This document shows, piece by piece, positions 39,258 through 48,168 of a stretch of DNA of 64,000 bases. Where the stretch lies: positions 666,414 through 730,413 of the forward strand of contig JAUIET010000002.1 in NCBI GenBank assembly GCA_030429735.1, in the 5' to 3' direction. The stretch's first letter is position 1; the number at the start of each line of letters is the position of its first letter. This stretch comes from Gammaproteobacteria bacterium. Its GTDB lineage: Bacteria > Pseudomonadota > Gammaproteobacteria > Pseudomonadales > JAUIET01. A program made the translations under genes and the position numbers. The notes under the pieces were generated by a model. The model was not told where the DNA came from and ran no database searches. It saw only the letters and a program-made list of their open reading frames with translations.

Positions 39258-42089
39258 ATGAAAAGTAGCAAATCGCTAGTCTCGCTATTGCTCGTTAGTC
39301 TTGCACTTACCGGTTGCAGTGGCGGGGATGATGGAGACAATGTATCGATCACTATCAATGAGAATGTTGGTGCCAGTGATCCCGATCCAACACCCACGCC
39401 GGACCCAACACCTTCCGATCCGAATTGTGACGCTGTGACAGCGGCCAGCTTTGTATCGTGCGATAGCAATACAGGCAATGTAACGTTGTCGGGAACGATT
39501 GATACTGATTATACATTAAGCGCCGACAGAGAGTGGCGACTGCAAGGCGTGGTCACTGTTGGTAACGGCAATCAAATGGTGTCTACTGCGGCGGACGTGC
39601 AGGCAATCAGAGATGCGGGTGTCACGCTCACCATTGAGGCCGGCACCAATATTCGCTCGTTCGACGACGGCAGTTTGTTGGTTACTCGTGGTTCAATGTT
39701 GATCGCAGACGGCACCGCGGCATCCCCCATTACTTTCAGCAGCGTTGCAGATGCCGATTTTGACGGCCTCGGTGAATGGGGTGGAGTAATAATCCAGGGC
39801 TTCGCGCCACAATACGGCGCCGGCGGAACAGGCGCCTGTTTCGGAGTTGGCGAAGTATGCAATGTTGAGGGCGAAGGTGGCACAGCCGTGGCCGTCTATG
39901 GTGGCAATGATGAGGCCGACAATAGCGGCATTATTCGATACGTTCGGATTGCGGAAGGCGGTTTGGTGGCGGGGCCAAACAACGAGATCAACGGCCTTAC
40001 CCTGCAGGGCGTTGGCCACGGTACAGTGGTTGAATACGTGCAGGTTCACAACAATCTGGACGATGGTGTTGAGTGGTTTGGCGGCACGGTAAATGCTCGT
40101 TATTTGGTGCTGACGGGCAACGACGATGACGACATAGACTTTGATGAAGGCTATCAGGGGAACATTCAATACGCGATTATTCAGAAGGATCCGAACAAGG
40201 AAGACCCCACGGGGAGTAATGACCCGCGCGGTATTGAAGCCAACTCAAGTGATGACGAGTATGTGCCCGAAACCAATGCCGTCATCGCTAATGTGACGAT
40301 ATTGGGTAGTACAGTGAATAATGATCCTGGCGGCAGTCAGCCAGGCATGCGCTTGCGCGGTGCGTTGACCACGTCAATCTACAACTCAGGTGTACAGAAC
40401 TTCGATACCGGTTGTATTCGTATTGATGACGCAGATACCAATGGAGATGGTTCCAATGACCAGTTTTCTACAGTAACGCTGGTCAATATTTTGGGTGATT
40501 GTCGCGACGGCTTTTATGATCGTCGCGCGGCCGATACGGAAGCTGGGGTAGGCATTGGCACGGACACTACCTTTACGTTGAGCAGTTCGTATGCAATTAA
40601 TGAAGCCGAGGCGGTATTGGCAAGTGCGCCAGTGATTAATGCAGTTAACAATGGCTCTGGGTTTGTTTTCGATCAAACTGCATTTATTGGCGCGGTAGAT
40701 CCATCGGAAGCCACGGGCTGGTGGGAGGGCTGGATCATACCAGGTTCTCTCGCGTCAGCTGTACCTGATTCCTCGCCTGCATTTGTAAGTTGTGATGCGG
40801 ACAACACGGTTTGTACTCTAAGTGGGCGCATTGATGAGGACTACACGATGGTTCGAGGCGTAGAGTGGCGCTTGTCTGGTGAGGTGATTGTTGGCAGTGG
40901 TAATGTTACGGTGGCCAATGACACAGATGTGCAGGCTATTCGAGACAATGGCGTCACACTAACAATAGAACCGGGTGTCGATGTTCGAGCGTTTGAAGAC
41001 GGTTCCTTACTAGTAACGCGCGGCTCAATGCTGGACGCCGTTGGCTCGGCGGCAAGTCCTATCACGTTCAGTAGTGTCATGGATGATAACTTCGATGGAG
41101 AGGGTGAATGGGGTGGCGTAATCATCCAGGGCTTCGCACCGCAGTACGGCGCGGGTGGCACTGGCGCTTGCTTCGGCGCAGGCACCGTCTGCAATGTCGA
41201 GGGTGAAGGCGGGACTGTGATCGGCAATTATGGCGGCAACGACCCGGCAGACAACAGCGGAAGGATTCGCTACGTGCGAATTGCCGAGGGCGGTCTTGTC
41301 GCGGGACCCAACAATGAGATCAATGGCTTAACCCTACAGGGCGTAGGCTACGGAACATTGCTGGAGTATGTGCAAGTACACAATAACCTTGATGACGGCG
41401 TAGAGTGGTTCGGTGGAACGGTGAACGCACGCTACCTTGTGTTAACCAACAATGACGACGATGACATTGATTACGATGAGGGATATCAAGGGAACATCCA
41501 GTACGCGATCATTCGAAAAAATCCAAACAAAGCGGACCCTACAGGTAGTAACGACCCGCGAGGCATCGAGGCTAACTCCAGTGATGATCAGTTTGTTCCT
41601 GAGACCAGTGCGACACTGGCCAATATCCTGGTGGTGGGCAGTGATGTCAACAATGATCCAGGTGGCAGCCAACCGGGCATGCGCTTGCGTGGGGCATTGA
41701 CCACCGCAATTTACAATACGGCAGTTGCTCGATTTGATACGTTTGGTTGCATACGAATAGATGATGCTGACACAGATGGCAATGGCAGTGACGATGCATT
41801 CTCAAACGTCACACTGGTGAACGTAACGGGTGATTGCACCGCAGGCTTTTACAGCCACAGAACGGCCGACGTAGAAATCGACTCCGGTGCGCTTTCGCCT
41901 ACAATGATCAATGCGGCTTGGGGACTGGACAATGCCGAGGCGATTGTGGCGCCACCAGGTATTCCAGCAACGATCAATGGTTCGGGCTTCGTTTTCGATG
42001 ACACCGGTTATATTGGTGCGGTAGAACCTGGCGTGTCAGTCAATGATGCCTGGTGGGCAGGTTGGACGATACCCGGTTCGCTGGACTGA
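39258..42089 (+). CDS. Large lipoprotein made of two tandem ~440-aa homologous domains
   Basis: Lipobox LALTGCSGGDD, DPTPTPDPTPSDP linker, then two copies of VSCD..LSG.ID.DYT....EWRL.G.V.VG.GN......DVQAIRD.GVTLTIE.G...R.F.DGSLLVTRGSML...G.AASPITFSSV...GEWGGVIIQGFAPQYGAGGTGACFG.G.VCNVEGEGG. Confidence 0.9.
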   Translation: MKSSKSLVSLLLVSLALTGCSGGDDGDNVSITINENVGASDPDPTPTPDPTPSDPNCDAVTAASFVSCDSNTGNVTLSGTIDTDYTLSADREWRLQGVVTVGNGNQMVSTAADVQAIRDAGVTLTIEAGTNIRSFDDGSLLVTRGSMLIADGTAASPITFSSVADADFDGLGEWGGVIIQGFAPQYGAGGTGACFGVGEVCNVEGEGGTAVAVYGGNDEADNSGIIRYVRIAEGGLVAGPNNEINGLTLQGVGHGTVVEYVQVHNNLDDGVEWFGGTVNARYLVLTGNDDDDIDFDEGYQGNIQYAIIQKDPNKEDPTGSNDPRGIEANSSDDEYVPETNAVIANVTILGSTVNNDPGGSQPGMRLRGALTTSIYNSGVQNFDTGCIRIDDADTNGDGSNDQFSTVTLVNILGDCRDGFYDRRAADTEAGVGIGTDTTFTLSSSYAINEAEAVLASAPVINAVNNGSGFVFDQTAFIGAVDPSEATGWWEGWIIPGSLASAVPDSSPAFVSCDADNTVCTLSGRIDEDYTMVRGVEWRLSGEVIVGSGNVTVANDTDVQAIRDNGVTLTIEPGVDVRAFEDGSLLVTRGSMLDAVGSAASPITFSSVMDDNFDGEGEWGGVIIQGFAPQYGAGGTGACFGAGTVCNVEGEGGTVIGNYGGNDPADNSGRIRYVRIAEGGLVAGPNNEINGLTLQGVGYGTLLEYVQVHNNLDDGVEWFGGTVNARYLVLTNNDDDDIDYDEGYQGNIQYAIIRKNPNKADPTGSNDPRGIEANSSDDQFVPETSATLANILVVGSDVNNDPGGSQPGMRLRGALTTAIYNTAVARFDTFGCIRIDDADTDGNGSDDAFSNVTLVNVTGDCTAGFYSHRTADVEIDSGALSPTMINAAWGLDNAEAIVAPPGIPATINGSGFVFDDTGYIGAVEPGVSVNDAWWAGWTIPGSLD

Positions 42090-42110
42090 TAACTGCTTAT
42101 CCTGAACCGA

Positions 42111-42139
42111 AAAGGCCTTCAATATTGAAGGCCTTTTTT
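42111..42139 (+). terminator. Intrinsic terminator after the duplicated lipoprotein gene
   Basis: AAAGGCCTTCAATATTGAAGGCCTTT perfect 26-nt palindrome followed by TTT. Confidence 0.9.
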
Positions 42140-42160
42140 CTACCCGGGAATTAAGAAACT

Positions 42161-42490
42161 TTAGATCGAGAGCTGAATGAGTTGCCACTTCGGTGCTGTA
42201 CCAGGCTCAATTGTGTAACGATACTTAACTGTTGCGCCAGGGCTGACCGTGGCGATCTGCGAACCAACCAGGCCGTTGAACTGAATACTGTCCTGGTTAA
42301 ACCGGCAGCGACTGTCCTTGCTGAACTGTTTGGCGGAATGAAAATCTATATAGATTGCTTTGGTGCCATTACTGGTGTTGGCTTGTTTAACTTTGCCCTC
42401 CAGTAAACAGTCCTGCCCAGCAAACGCAGCAGCGGAAGCCAGACTTAGCATAGCCGTTGCCACCATAATATGAATTCGTCTGTTCATCAT
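42161..42490 (-). CDS. Small secreted hypothetical protein
   Basis: MMNRRIHIMVATAMLSLASAAAFAGQDCLLEGKVKQANTSNG...; signal peptide and AAGGAGAAT-type RBS. Confidence 0.75.
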   Translation of the reverse strand: MMNRRIHIMVATAMLSLASAAAFAGQDCLLEGKVKQANTSNGTKAIYIDFHSAKQFSKDSRCRFNQDSIQFNGLVGSQIATVSPGATVKYRYTIEPGTAPKWQLIQLSI

Positions 42491-42596
42491 ATTCTCCTTC
42501 TGTGTTCTACTGGCGAGCCTTATCAATTGTTATGGCTCACTCGATGTGTCATGTAATTGCCATGTACTTATGGTAGGCGCTGTCATTGCGACAAGT

Positions 42597-42614
42597 TTTA
42601 CAGTTTTATGACAG
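42597..42614 (-). promoter_or_regulatory. Candidate Pho box (minus strand)
   Basis: Reverse complement CTGTCATAAAACTGTAAA versus Pho-box consensus CTGTCATAWAWCTGTCAY, 16/18 match. Confidence 0.6.
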
Positions 42615-42657
42615 GCTTATATTTTTTAGTTATAAGGCAAAAGTAACGGTCATTTGC

Positions 42658-42675
42658 CTGTCATTAAAATGCCAC
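42658..42675 (+). promoter_or_regulatory. Candidate second Pho box upstream of phoB
   Basis: CTGTCATTAAAATGCCAC: first half perfect CTGTCAT, second half degenerate. Confidence 0.4.
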
Positions 42676-42722
42676 AGTAGGGCGCTAATATTGAAGTGTA
42701 TGGAACAAACTTCATAGCGTTA

Positions 42723-43439
42723 ATGACTGCCAAAAAAATTCTTATCGTCGAAGATGAAATTGCGATACGAGAAATGATTAGGGTCTCGCTGGAGATGGCG
42801 GGGTTTGCTTGCCTTGAGGCGGGTGATACGCAAGACGCGCACGTTCAGATTGTTGATAAACGACCCGATTTAATACTCCTTGATTGGATGCTACCAGGCA
42901 ACAGCGGACTGGAGCTGATTCGCAGACTGAAACGCGAAACTAGCTCTGAGAATATTCCAATCATCATGCTGACCGCTCGCATTGAGGAAGACAACAAGAT
43001 CCAGGGTTTGAACAGTGGCGCTGACGACTACGTTACAAAACCTTTCTCCCCGCGAGAACTGATTGCACGAATCAATGCGTTGCTGCGGCGGAGTGCGACA
43101 TCCAAAGACGGCGGGCGCTTGCAAACACGAGCGTTGGTTCTGGACGATCAAAGTCACCGTGTATTCATTGACGGAAAAGCAATAGAGATCGGTCCGACTG
43201 AATTTAAACTTCTGCGTTTTTTTATGAGCTACAAGGATAGAGCTTTCAGCCGAAGTCAAATCCTGGACAATGTATGGGGCGGTAACGTTTACATTGAAGA
43301 ACGAACTGTGGATGTTCATATTCGTCGCTTGAGAAATGCTCTGCGACAGAATGGCGTGGAGCCCATCGACTATGGCCGGTTTATTCAAACGGTAAGAGGA
43401 ACCGGTTATCGATTCTCAGATATCGGCGTGGTTGAATAA
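42723..43439 (+). CDS. phoB: PhoB-like phosphate-regulon response regulator
   Basis: MTAKKILIVEDEIAIREMIRVSLEMAGF; LILLDWMLPGNSGLELIRRLK; ADDYVTKPFSPRELIARI; winged-helix ERTVDVHIRRLRNALRQNGVEPIDYGRFIQTVRGTGYRFS. ORF-track start is at 42696; ATG at 42723 preferred. Confidence 0.9.
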   Translation: MTAKKILIVEDEIAIREMIRVSLEMAGFACLEAGDTQDAHVQIVDKRPDLILLDWMLPGNSGLELIRRLKRETSSENIPIIMLTARIEEDNKIQGLNSGADDYVTKPFSPRELIARINALLRRSATSKDGGRLQTRALVLDDQSHRVFIDGKAIEIGPTEFKLLRFFMSYKDRAFSRSQILDNVWGGNVYIEERTVDVHIRRLRNALRQNGVEPIDYGRFIQTVRGTGYRFSDIGVVE

Positions 43440-44095
43440 TGCGTGAGTGCGCCCAGTTGATCAATGAAGTGGCTCGCGAGTGCCGCGCGCCTCTCACCGT
43501 TCTGTCTGGCTATCTGGAAACAATGCTTGGTCAGGATTCGGAGTGGGCATCGGCGTTGCGCACGATGCAATTGCAGTCCCAACGCATAGAACGGGTACTG
43601 GATGACTTGGCCTACCTGCTTGCGCTTGAAACAACGGCGAACCCCGAGGGTAAAACGGTCAATGTGGCCGCTATCATTCATGCATTGTATGACGAGCTAA
43701 GAGTGTACTATCCGAACAAACGGTATGAATTCTATTGCGATTGTGCGTGTGACATTTTGGGCAGTGCTGATGAGCTTTACATTGCATTCAGCAATCTACT
43801 GAACAATGCAAGCGAGTTTTCTCCTGCTGATGCGACGGTTCGGACAGCATGTTTGTCAGAAAACGGCCGATTGCAAATGGACATTGTGAACAGCGATGCA
43901 TTCGTGGCAGAAGACCATCTGGCAAAACTTATGCAGCGGTTTTATCGTGTTGACCCCAATTCAGAAGGTTCTGGCCTGGGTTTGCCGATAGCTCATCAGG
44001 TAATAATTCGGCACCATGGCACACTCTCTCTAAAAAATGCTAAGGATGGTTGTTTTACAGCGCGTTGCGAATTCAATCTGGCATCACAGTTATAG
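43439..44095 (+). CDS. Minimal soluble PhoR-like histidine-kinase core lacking the H-box His
   Basis: N-terminus MRECAQLINEVARECRAPLTVLSGYLETM aligns with PhoR ...NVSHELRTPLTVL..., phospho-acceptor His replaced by Arg (codon CGC); retains N-box NLLNNASEFSP and G-box GSGLGLPIAHQV; no TM, HAMP or PAS. Confidence 0.85.
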   Translation: MRECAQLINEVARECRAPLTVLSGYLETMLGQDSEWASALRTMQLQSQRIERVLDDLAYLLALETTANPEGKTVNVAAIIHALYDELRVYYPNKRYEFYCDCACDILGSADELYIAFSNLLNNASEFSPADATVRTACLSENGRLQMDIVNSDAFVAEDHLAKLMQRFYRVDPNSEGSGLGLPIAHQVIIRHHGTLSLKNAKDGCFTARCEFNLASQL

Positions 44096-44100
44096 CTTGG

Positions 44101-44343
44101 TTACCCCCCTTGAATACGCGGCAAAAGCACCACTTCCGCATTTTCCGGAATAGCGGTGCTCCAGTCATCCCGGTACACATTACCGTTGATCGCCACTGCA
44201 ACGCCATTGGCAATTGACACTGTAAACTCCGGGTAGCGTTCGCTCAGCGTGCGAAACAATTCACGAATGCTGCGCGCTTCAACACTGACCACGCTCTGGT
44301 TGCCAACTGCAGCTCTAAGCGGGCCGCTAAGCTGAACCTCCAC
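44101..44343 (-). CDS. MoaD/ThiS-family ubiquitin-like sulfur carrier
   Basis: 80 aa, MEVQLSGPLRAAVGNQSVVSVEARSIRELFRTLSERYPEF...VAINGNVYRDDWSTAIPENAEVVLLPRIQGG; C-terminal GG. Confidence 0.85.
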   Translation of the reverse strand: MEVQLSGPLRAAVGNQSVVSVEARSIRELFRTLSERYPEFTVSIANGVAVAINGNVYRDDWSTAIPENAEVVLLPRIQGG

Positions 44344-44356
44344 TCTGTACCCTCAG

Positions 44357-46615
44357 CTAAGCCTCAGCTTCCAATGCGGCTAATATTCGAGGTGGTGACA
44401 TCGGTACGTGCGTCATGCGCACCCCGACTGCATTTGAAACCGCATTACCAACCGCAGCCAGTGGCGGCACAATTGAGGTCTCGCCCACGCCGCGCACCCC
44501 GTAAGGGTGGTTCGGGTTGGGTATCTCCAGAATTTGCGTGTCGATAAAGGGCAAATCAGAACACACCGGAATTCGGTAATCCAGAAAACCAGGGTTTTGC
44601 AAACGGCCATCTTCGCCGTAAATGTATTCTTCATTCAGTGCCCAGCCAATGCCTTGTGCGGCACCGCCCTGGAACTGACCTTCCACGTAATCCGGGTGGA
44701 TGGCCTTGCCGGCATCTTGAATCACAGTGTAACGAATAACACGTGTCGATCCGGTTTCCGGGTCTACTTCAACATCACAGATGTGACTTGCGAAGGAAAC
44801 ACCGGCGCCGTCCGCAACAAATTCGTTGTGGCCTGCTACTGGACCACCTGTGTTCTCTGTATTGGCCGCAATGTCGGCCAAAGACAAGGGCTCGAGATTG
44901 CTGTGTTTGTCGCCCAGAGCAACCGCATAGCCAGCTTGCCAATCCACATCTTCCACGGGAATTTCCCAGGCCGTCGCTGCGCGTAGCTTCAATACCTCTT
45001 TAGTACGCCGTGCTGCGATAATGGCAGCCATGCCCGAAGCGAAAGTGCCCCGACTACCATCGGTCATATCATTGTGAGCCAGTGCAGCCGTATCACCAAT
45101 ATGGGTTCGTACCTGCTCATAACTTATGCCCAACTCTTCGGCACAAATCATCGACAATGAAGAACGAGAGCCGCCAACATCAATTGTACCGACACTCAGG
45201 TTAACTGTGCCATCGGCTGCTACGTTGATAGTGCAACTGGTTTGACCGCCAAAGTTGAACCAAAAGCCACAGGCCATACCGCGGCCCTGATTTTTTTTCA
45301 GCTTGGCGCGCATGTGTGGGTGTTTCTTGACAGCTTCAAGCGTAGGCCCTATGCCAATTGGTCCGTAAGTAGGTCCGTAAGAAGCGCGCGTGCCTTCTTT
45401 TGCCGCGTTTAGAATTCGGAAGTCTACCGGGTCCATGCCCAGTGCTTCAGCGACCAGGTCAACGGTGCTTTCTGTCGCAAACGAAGCCATGGGCGCTGAA
45501 GGTGCACGGTATGCCGCTACTTTAGGCCGGTTACACACCACTTCATAGCCAACGGTTTTGACATTTTCCAGGTCGTAGCAGGCAAATGATGTCATCGCAC
45601 CGATCACTGCCCAGGCACCCGGGAACGCACCACCCTGATAGCGGCATTCAGAAGTCGCAGCCACAATGCGGCCATCTTTTGTAGCTCCAATTTTTACATC
45701 AATAGACGTGGAAGAGGTTGGACCGCTGGCGCGAAACACTTCTTCCCGGCTCATCACTAGCTTTACTGGGCGGTTTGCCTTTCTGGACAATGCTAATGCA
45801 ATGGGCTCCATCCAAATATGGGTTTTGCCGCCAAAGCCGCCGCCAATCTCCGAAGAGGTGACTTTCAGTTTGGACATGTCCAAACCAAGCAGTTGCGCGC
45901 ACCAGTTCCGATACGCGAAATGACCTTGAGTAGTGACCCATAATTCACCAGACCCGTCGGGACTCATGCTTGCCAGGCAGGCATGTGGTTCTATATAACC
46001 CTGGTGGGTCTGCTCGGTTTTATAGCTTTTTTCAATAATTACATCGGCTTTCGCAAAACCGGCGTCTACATCGCCGTGGCCAAATTCACTGCGCATTGAC
46101 ACGTTAGAGGCTTTGCTCGGCGCAGGTTCAACACCAATAGTGCGTACCCAATCGTGAATTACCGGTGCGTCTTCCTGCATCGCCGCATCAACGTCCGTGA
46201 CGTGAGGAAGAATCTTGTAATCAACCTTGATCAGTTTCAAGGCTTTTCTGGCGGTGCTGGCGTCAACTGCAGCAATAGCGGCCACCGCATGACCGTCATA
46301 CAGGGCGCGCCCGCGAGCCATGCAATTTTCCAGCATGCTCAGCAAGTCACGGTTACCGTTGGTGTAATCGGGTAGATCCTTGCTGGTGATTACTGCCTTC
46401 ACGCCTTTCAGTTTTTCTGCTCTGGACGTGTCAATCTTTTTGATCTTGGCATGCGCATGCGGAGAGCGCAGAATGACGCCCACCAATTGTCCTGGCGCAA
46501 CTGCGTCGGCACCATATTTAGCGCGCCCGGTGACTTTGTCCATGCCGTCCTGGCGACGAACGCGTTGGCCGATAACTTTGAATTTCTGATTAGTGAAACT
46601 GGTAGAATCTGTCAT
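44357..46615 (-). CDS. Xanthine-dehydrogenase-family molybdenum hydroxylase, large (Mo-binding) subunit
   Basis: VIGQRVRRQDGMDKVTGRAKYGADAVAPGQLVGVILRSPHAHAKI; EIGGGFGGKTHIWMEP; AYRAPSAPMASFATES; GVRGVGETSIVPPLAAVGNAV. Confidence 0.93.
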   Translation of the reverse strand: MTDSTSFTNQKFKVIGQRVRRQDGMDKVTGRAKYGADAVAPGQLVGVILRSPHAHAKIKKIDTSRAEKLKGVKAVITSKDLPDYTNGNRDLLSMLENCMARGRALYDGHAVAAIAAVDASTARKALKLIKVDYKILPHVTDVDAAMQEDAPVIHDWVRTIGVEPAPSKASNVSMRSEFGHGDVDAGFAKADVIIEKSYKTEQTHQGYIEPHACLASMSPDGSGELWVTTQGHFAYRNWCAQLLGLDMSKLKVTSSEIGGGFGGKTHIWMEPIALALSRKANRPVKLVMSREEVFRASGPTSSTSIDVKIGATKDGRIVAATSECRYQGGAFPGAWAVIGAMTSFACYDLENVKTVGYEVVCNRPKVAAYRAPSAPMASFATESTVDLVAEALGMDPVDFRILNAAKEGTRASYGPTYGPIGIGPTLEAVKKHPHMRAKLKKNQGRGMACGFWFNFGGQTSCTINVAADGTVNLSVGTIDVGGSRSSLSMICAEELGISYEQVRTHIGDTAALAHNDMTDGSRGTFASGMAAIIAARRTKEVLKLRAATAWEIPVEDVDWQAGYAVALGDKHSNLEPLSLADIAANTENTGGPVAGHNEFVADGAGVSFASHICDVEVDPETGSTRVIRYTVIQDAGKAIHPDYVEGQFQGGAAQGIGWALNEEYIYGEDGRLQNPGFLDYRIPVCSDLPFIDTQILEIPNPNHPYGVRGVGETSIVPPLAAVGNAVSNAVGVRMTHVPMSPPRILAALEAEA

Positions 46616-46663
46616 TGTCTCATCCGTTTAGTAAACCTTAGTGCTGCGCTGCTTTTGTTGGCG

Positions 46664-47158
46664 CTATCTGCTTTTTTTCTTGCTCTTTTTTCTAAGGTCT
46701 TTTGCTGTTGCCTGTACGGCGCGTACAATTTTGTCGTAACCTGTGCAGCGACACAGATTGCCTGCCAATGCGTAGCGAATCTCTTGTTCAGTTGGATCCG
46801 GATTGCGCTCCAGTAATACTTTGGCCGCAACCAGAAAACCTGGGGTACAGATACCGCATTGCAAGGCGGCATGCTTAATAAAATTCTCCTGCAAGGGGTG
46901 TAACTTATCACCATCGGCAAGGCCTTCAACCGTTCCGATTTCCTTGCCGTCGGCTTCCACGCCTAATACCAGGCAAGAGCACACCAGTCGACCGTCCAGT
47001 GTTATGCTGCACGCGCCGCAGTCGCCAGTACCGCAGCCTTCTTTTACACCGGTCAGGCCTACTCTGTTGCGAAGCGCATCAAGCAGTGACTCGTCATTGG
47101 GGCAGGCGAACTGAACCGCGTCGCCATTAATTGTGGTTGATACATGGGCACCGCTCAT
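46664..47158 (-). CDS. 2Fe-2S subunit of molybdenum hydroxylase
   Basis: GVKEGCGTGDCGACSITLDGRLVCSCLVLG; QCGICTPGFLVAAKVLLE; LAGNLCRCTGYDKIVRAVQ. Confidence 0.95.
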   Translation of the reverse strand: MSGAHVSTTINGDAVQFACPNDESLLDALRNRVGLTGVKEGCGTGDCGACSITLDGRLVCSCLVLGVEADGKEIGTVEGLADGDKLHPLQENFIKHAALQCGICTPGFLVAAKVLLERNPDPTEQEIRYALAGNLCRCTGYDKIVRAVQATAKDLRKKSKKKSR

Positions 47159-48015
47159 CGTTTACCTCCAGCGCGCTCGTAAGCAATCGTCGCTGCGCGA
47201 CGACCTAACACACCTGCTACTTTGGTTCGGTAATGTATGGTGCCGCGCTTGTCATCAATGGGGTTGCAGGCGGCCGAACACGCTGCGGCGAGCCGCTCCA
47301 GAGACGCATCATCCAGTTTGCTTCCGATGATCGCGTCTGCCGCTTCCTTGACCAGCAACGCGGTTGGCGCAACAGCGCCAAGCGCAACACGCGCGGATTT
47401 AATCACTCCTCTCGATACTGTCAGGTTCACGGCAGCACCGACTACAGCAATGTCCATCTCTGTACGAGGAATAAATCGTAAGTAGGCGTCACCGGAATTG
47501 CGATCACGCTTTGGAAGTTTAATAGATTCAATGATTTCTGACTTGGTCAGCGACGTGCTGCCGGGTCCAGTGACAATCTTCTCAACTGCCATAGTGCGGC
47601 GTTTGTCTTTACCGACGACAACCGCCTTGGCGCCTGCAGCGATGAGGGCCGGCACGGTATCGGCTGCTGGCGAGGCATTGCATAAATTCCCGACGATTGT
47701 ACAGCGCCCCTGAACCTGGTCACTGCCAATAAGTTGCGCGGCTTCAACCACGCCTGGCCACAGTTTACCCAGCGTCTTGTGCTCACCAATTTCCACGCCA
47801 GGTACAGCCGCACCAATCGTAAAGCCGGTGCTGTTACCAGCGATTGTGCGCATCTTATCAATCTGCTTGATATCAACCAGTAAATCAGGCTCTAGCATGC
47901 CAGCCTTCATTCGGACCAGCAGGTCCGTACCGCCAGCCAGCACAAAGGCCTTGCCTTTTTCAGCAGCTAATAATGTTGCTGCGGCCTTGGTAGTATTGGG
48001 TGCCTCGTATCTCAT
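47155..48015 (-). CDS. FAD-binding subunit of molybdenum hydroxylase
   Basis: AFVLAGGTDLLVRMKAGMLEPDLLVDIKQI; RCTIVGNLCNASPAADTVPALIAAGA. Confidence 0.93.
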   Translation of the reverse strand: MRYEAPNTTKAAATLLAAEKGKAFVLAGGTDLLVRMKAGMLEPDLLVDIKQIDKMRTIAGNSTGFTIGAAVPGVEIGEHKTLGKLWPGVVEAAQLIGSDQVQGRCTIVGNLCNASPAADTVPALIAAGAKAVVVGKDKRRTMAVEKIVTGPGSTSLTKSEIIESIKLPKRDRNSGDAYLRFIPRTEMDIAVVGAAVNLTVSRGVIKSARVALGAVAPTALLVKEAADAIIGSKLDDASLERLAAACSAACNPIDDKRGTIHYRTKVAGVLGRRAATIAYERAGGKR

Positions 48016-48168
48016 CGCAGTGAATGCTCTCCTGTGTGATTAGAGCCCAAGCTTATCTGGCATCTGTGCCGCTGAAAAGCGTTATTTTACCTGCGAAGAG
48101 ACACTTGGTTCCAAGGCTCTTTTATGGCAGTCTATATGCCATAACATTGCGTTGAAGAGGCCATACCC

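Noticed and set aside
39258-42089. CRISPR-like or satellite repeat
   Set aside because: Two diverged long coding repeats in a single ORF, not short spaced repeats.
44357-48015. Aerobic CO dehydrogenase (CoxLMS)
   Set aside because: Large subunit has AYRAPSAPMASF, lacking the AYxCSFR active-site loop of form I CODH.
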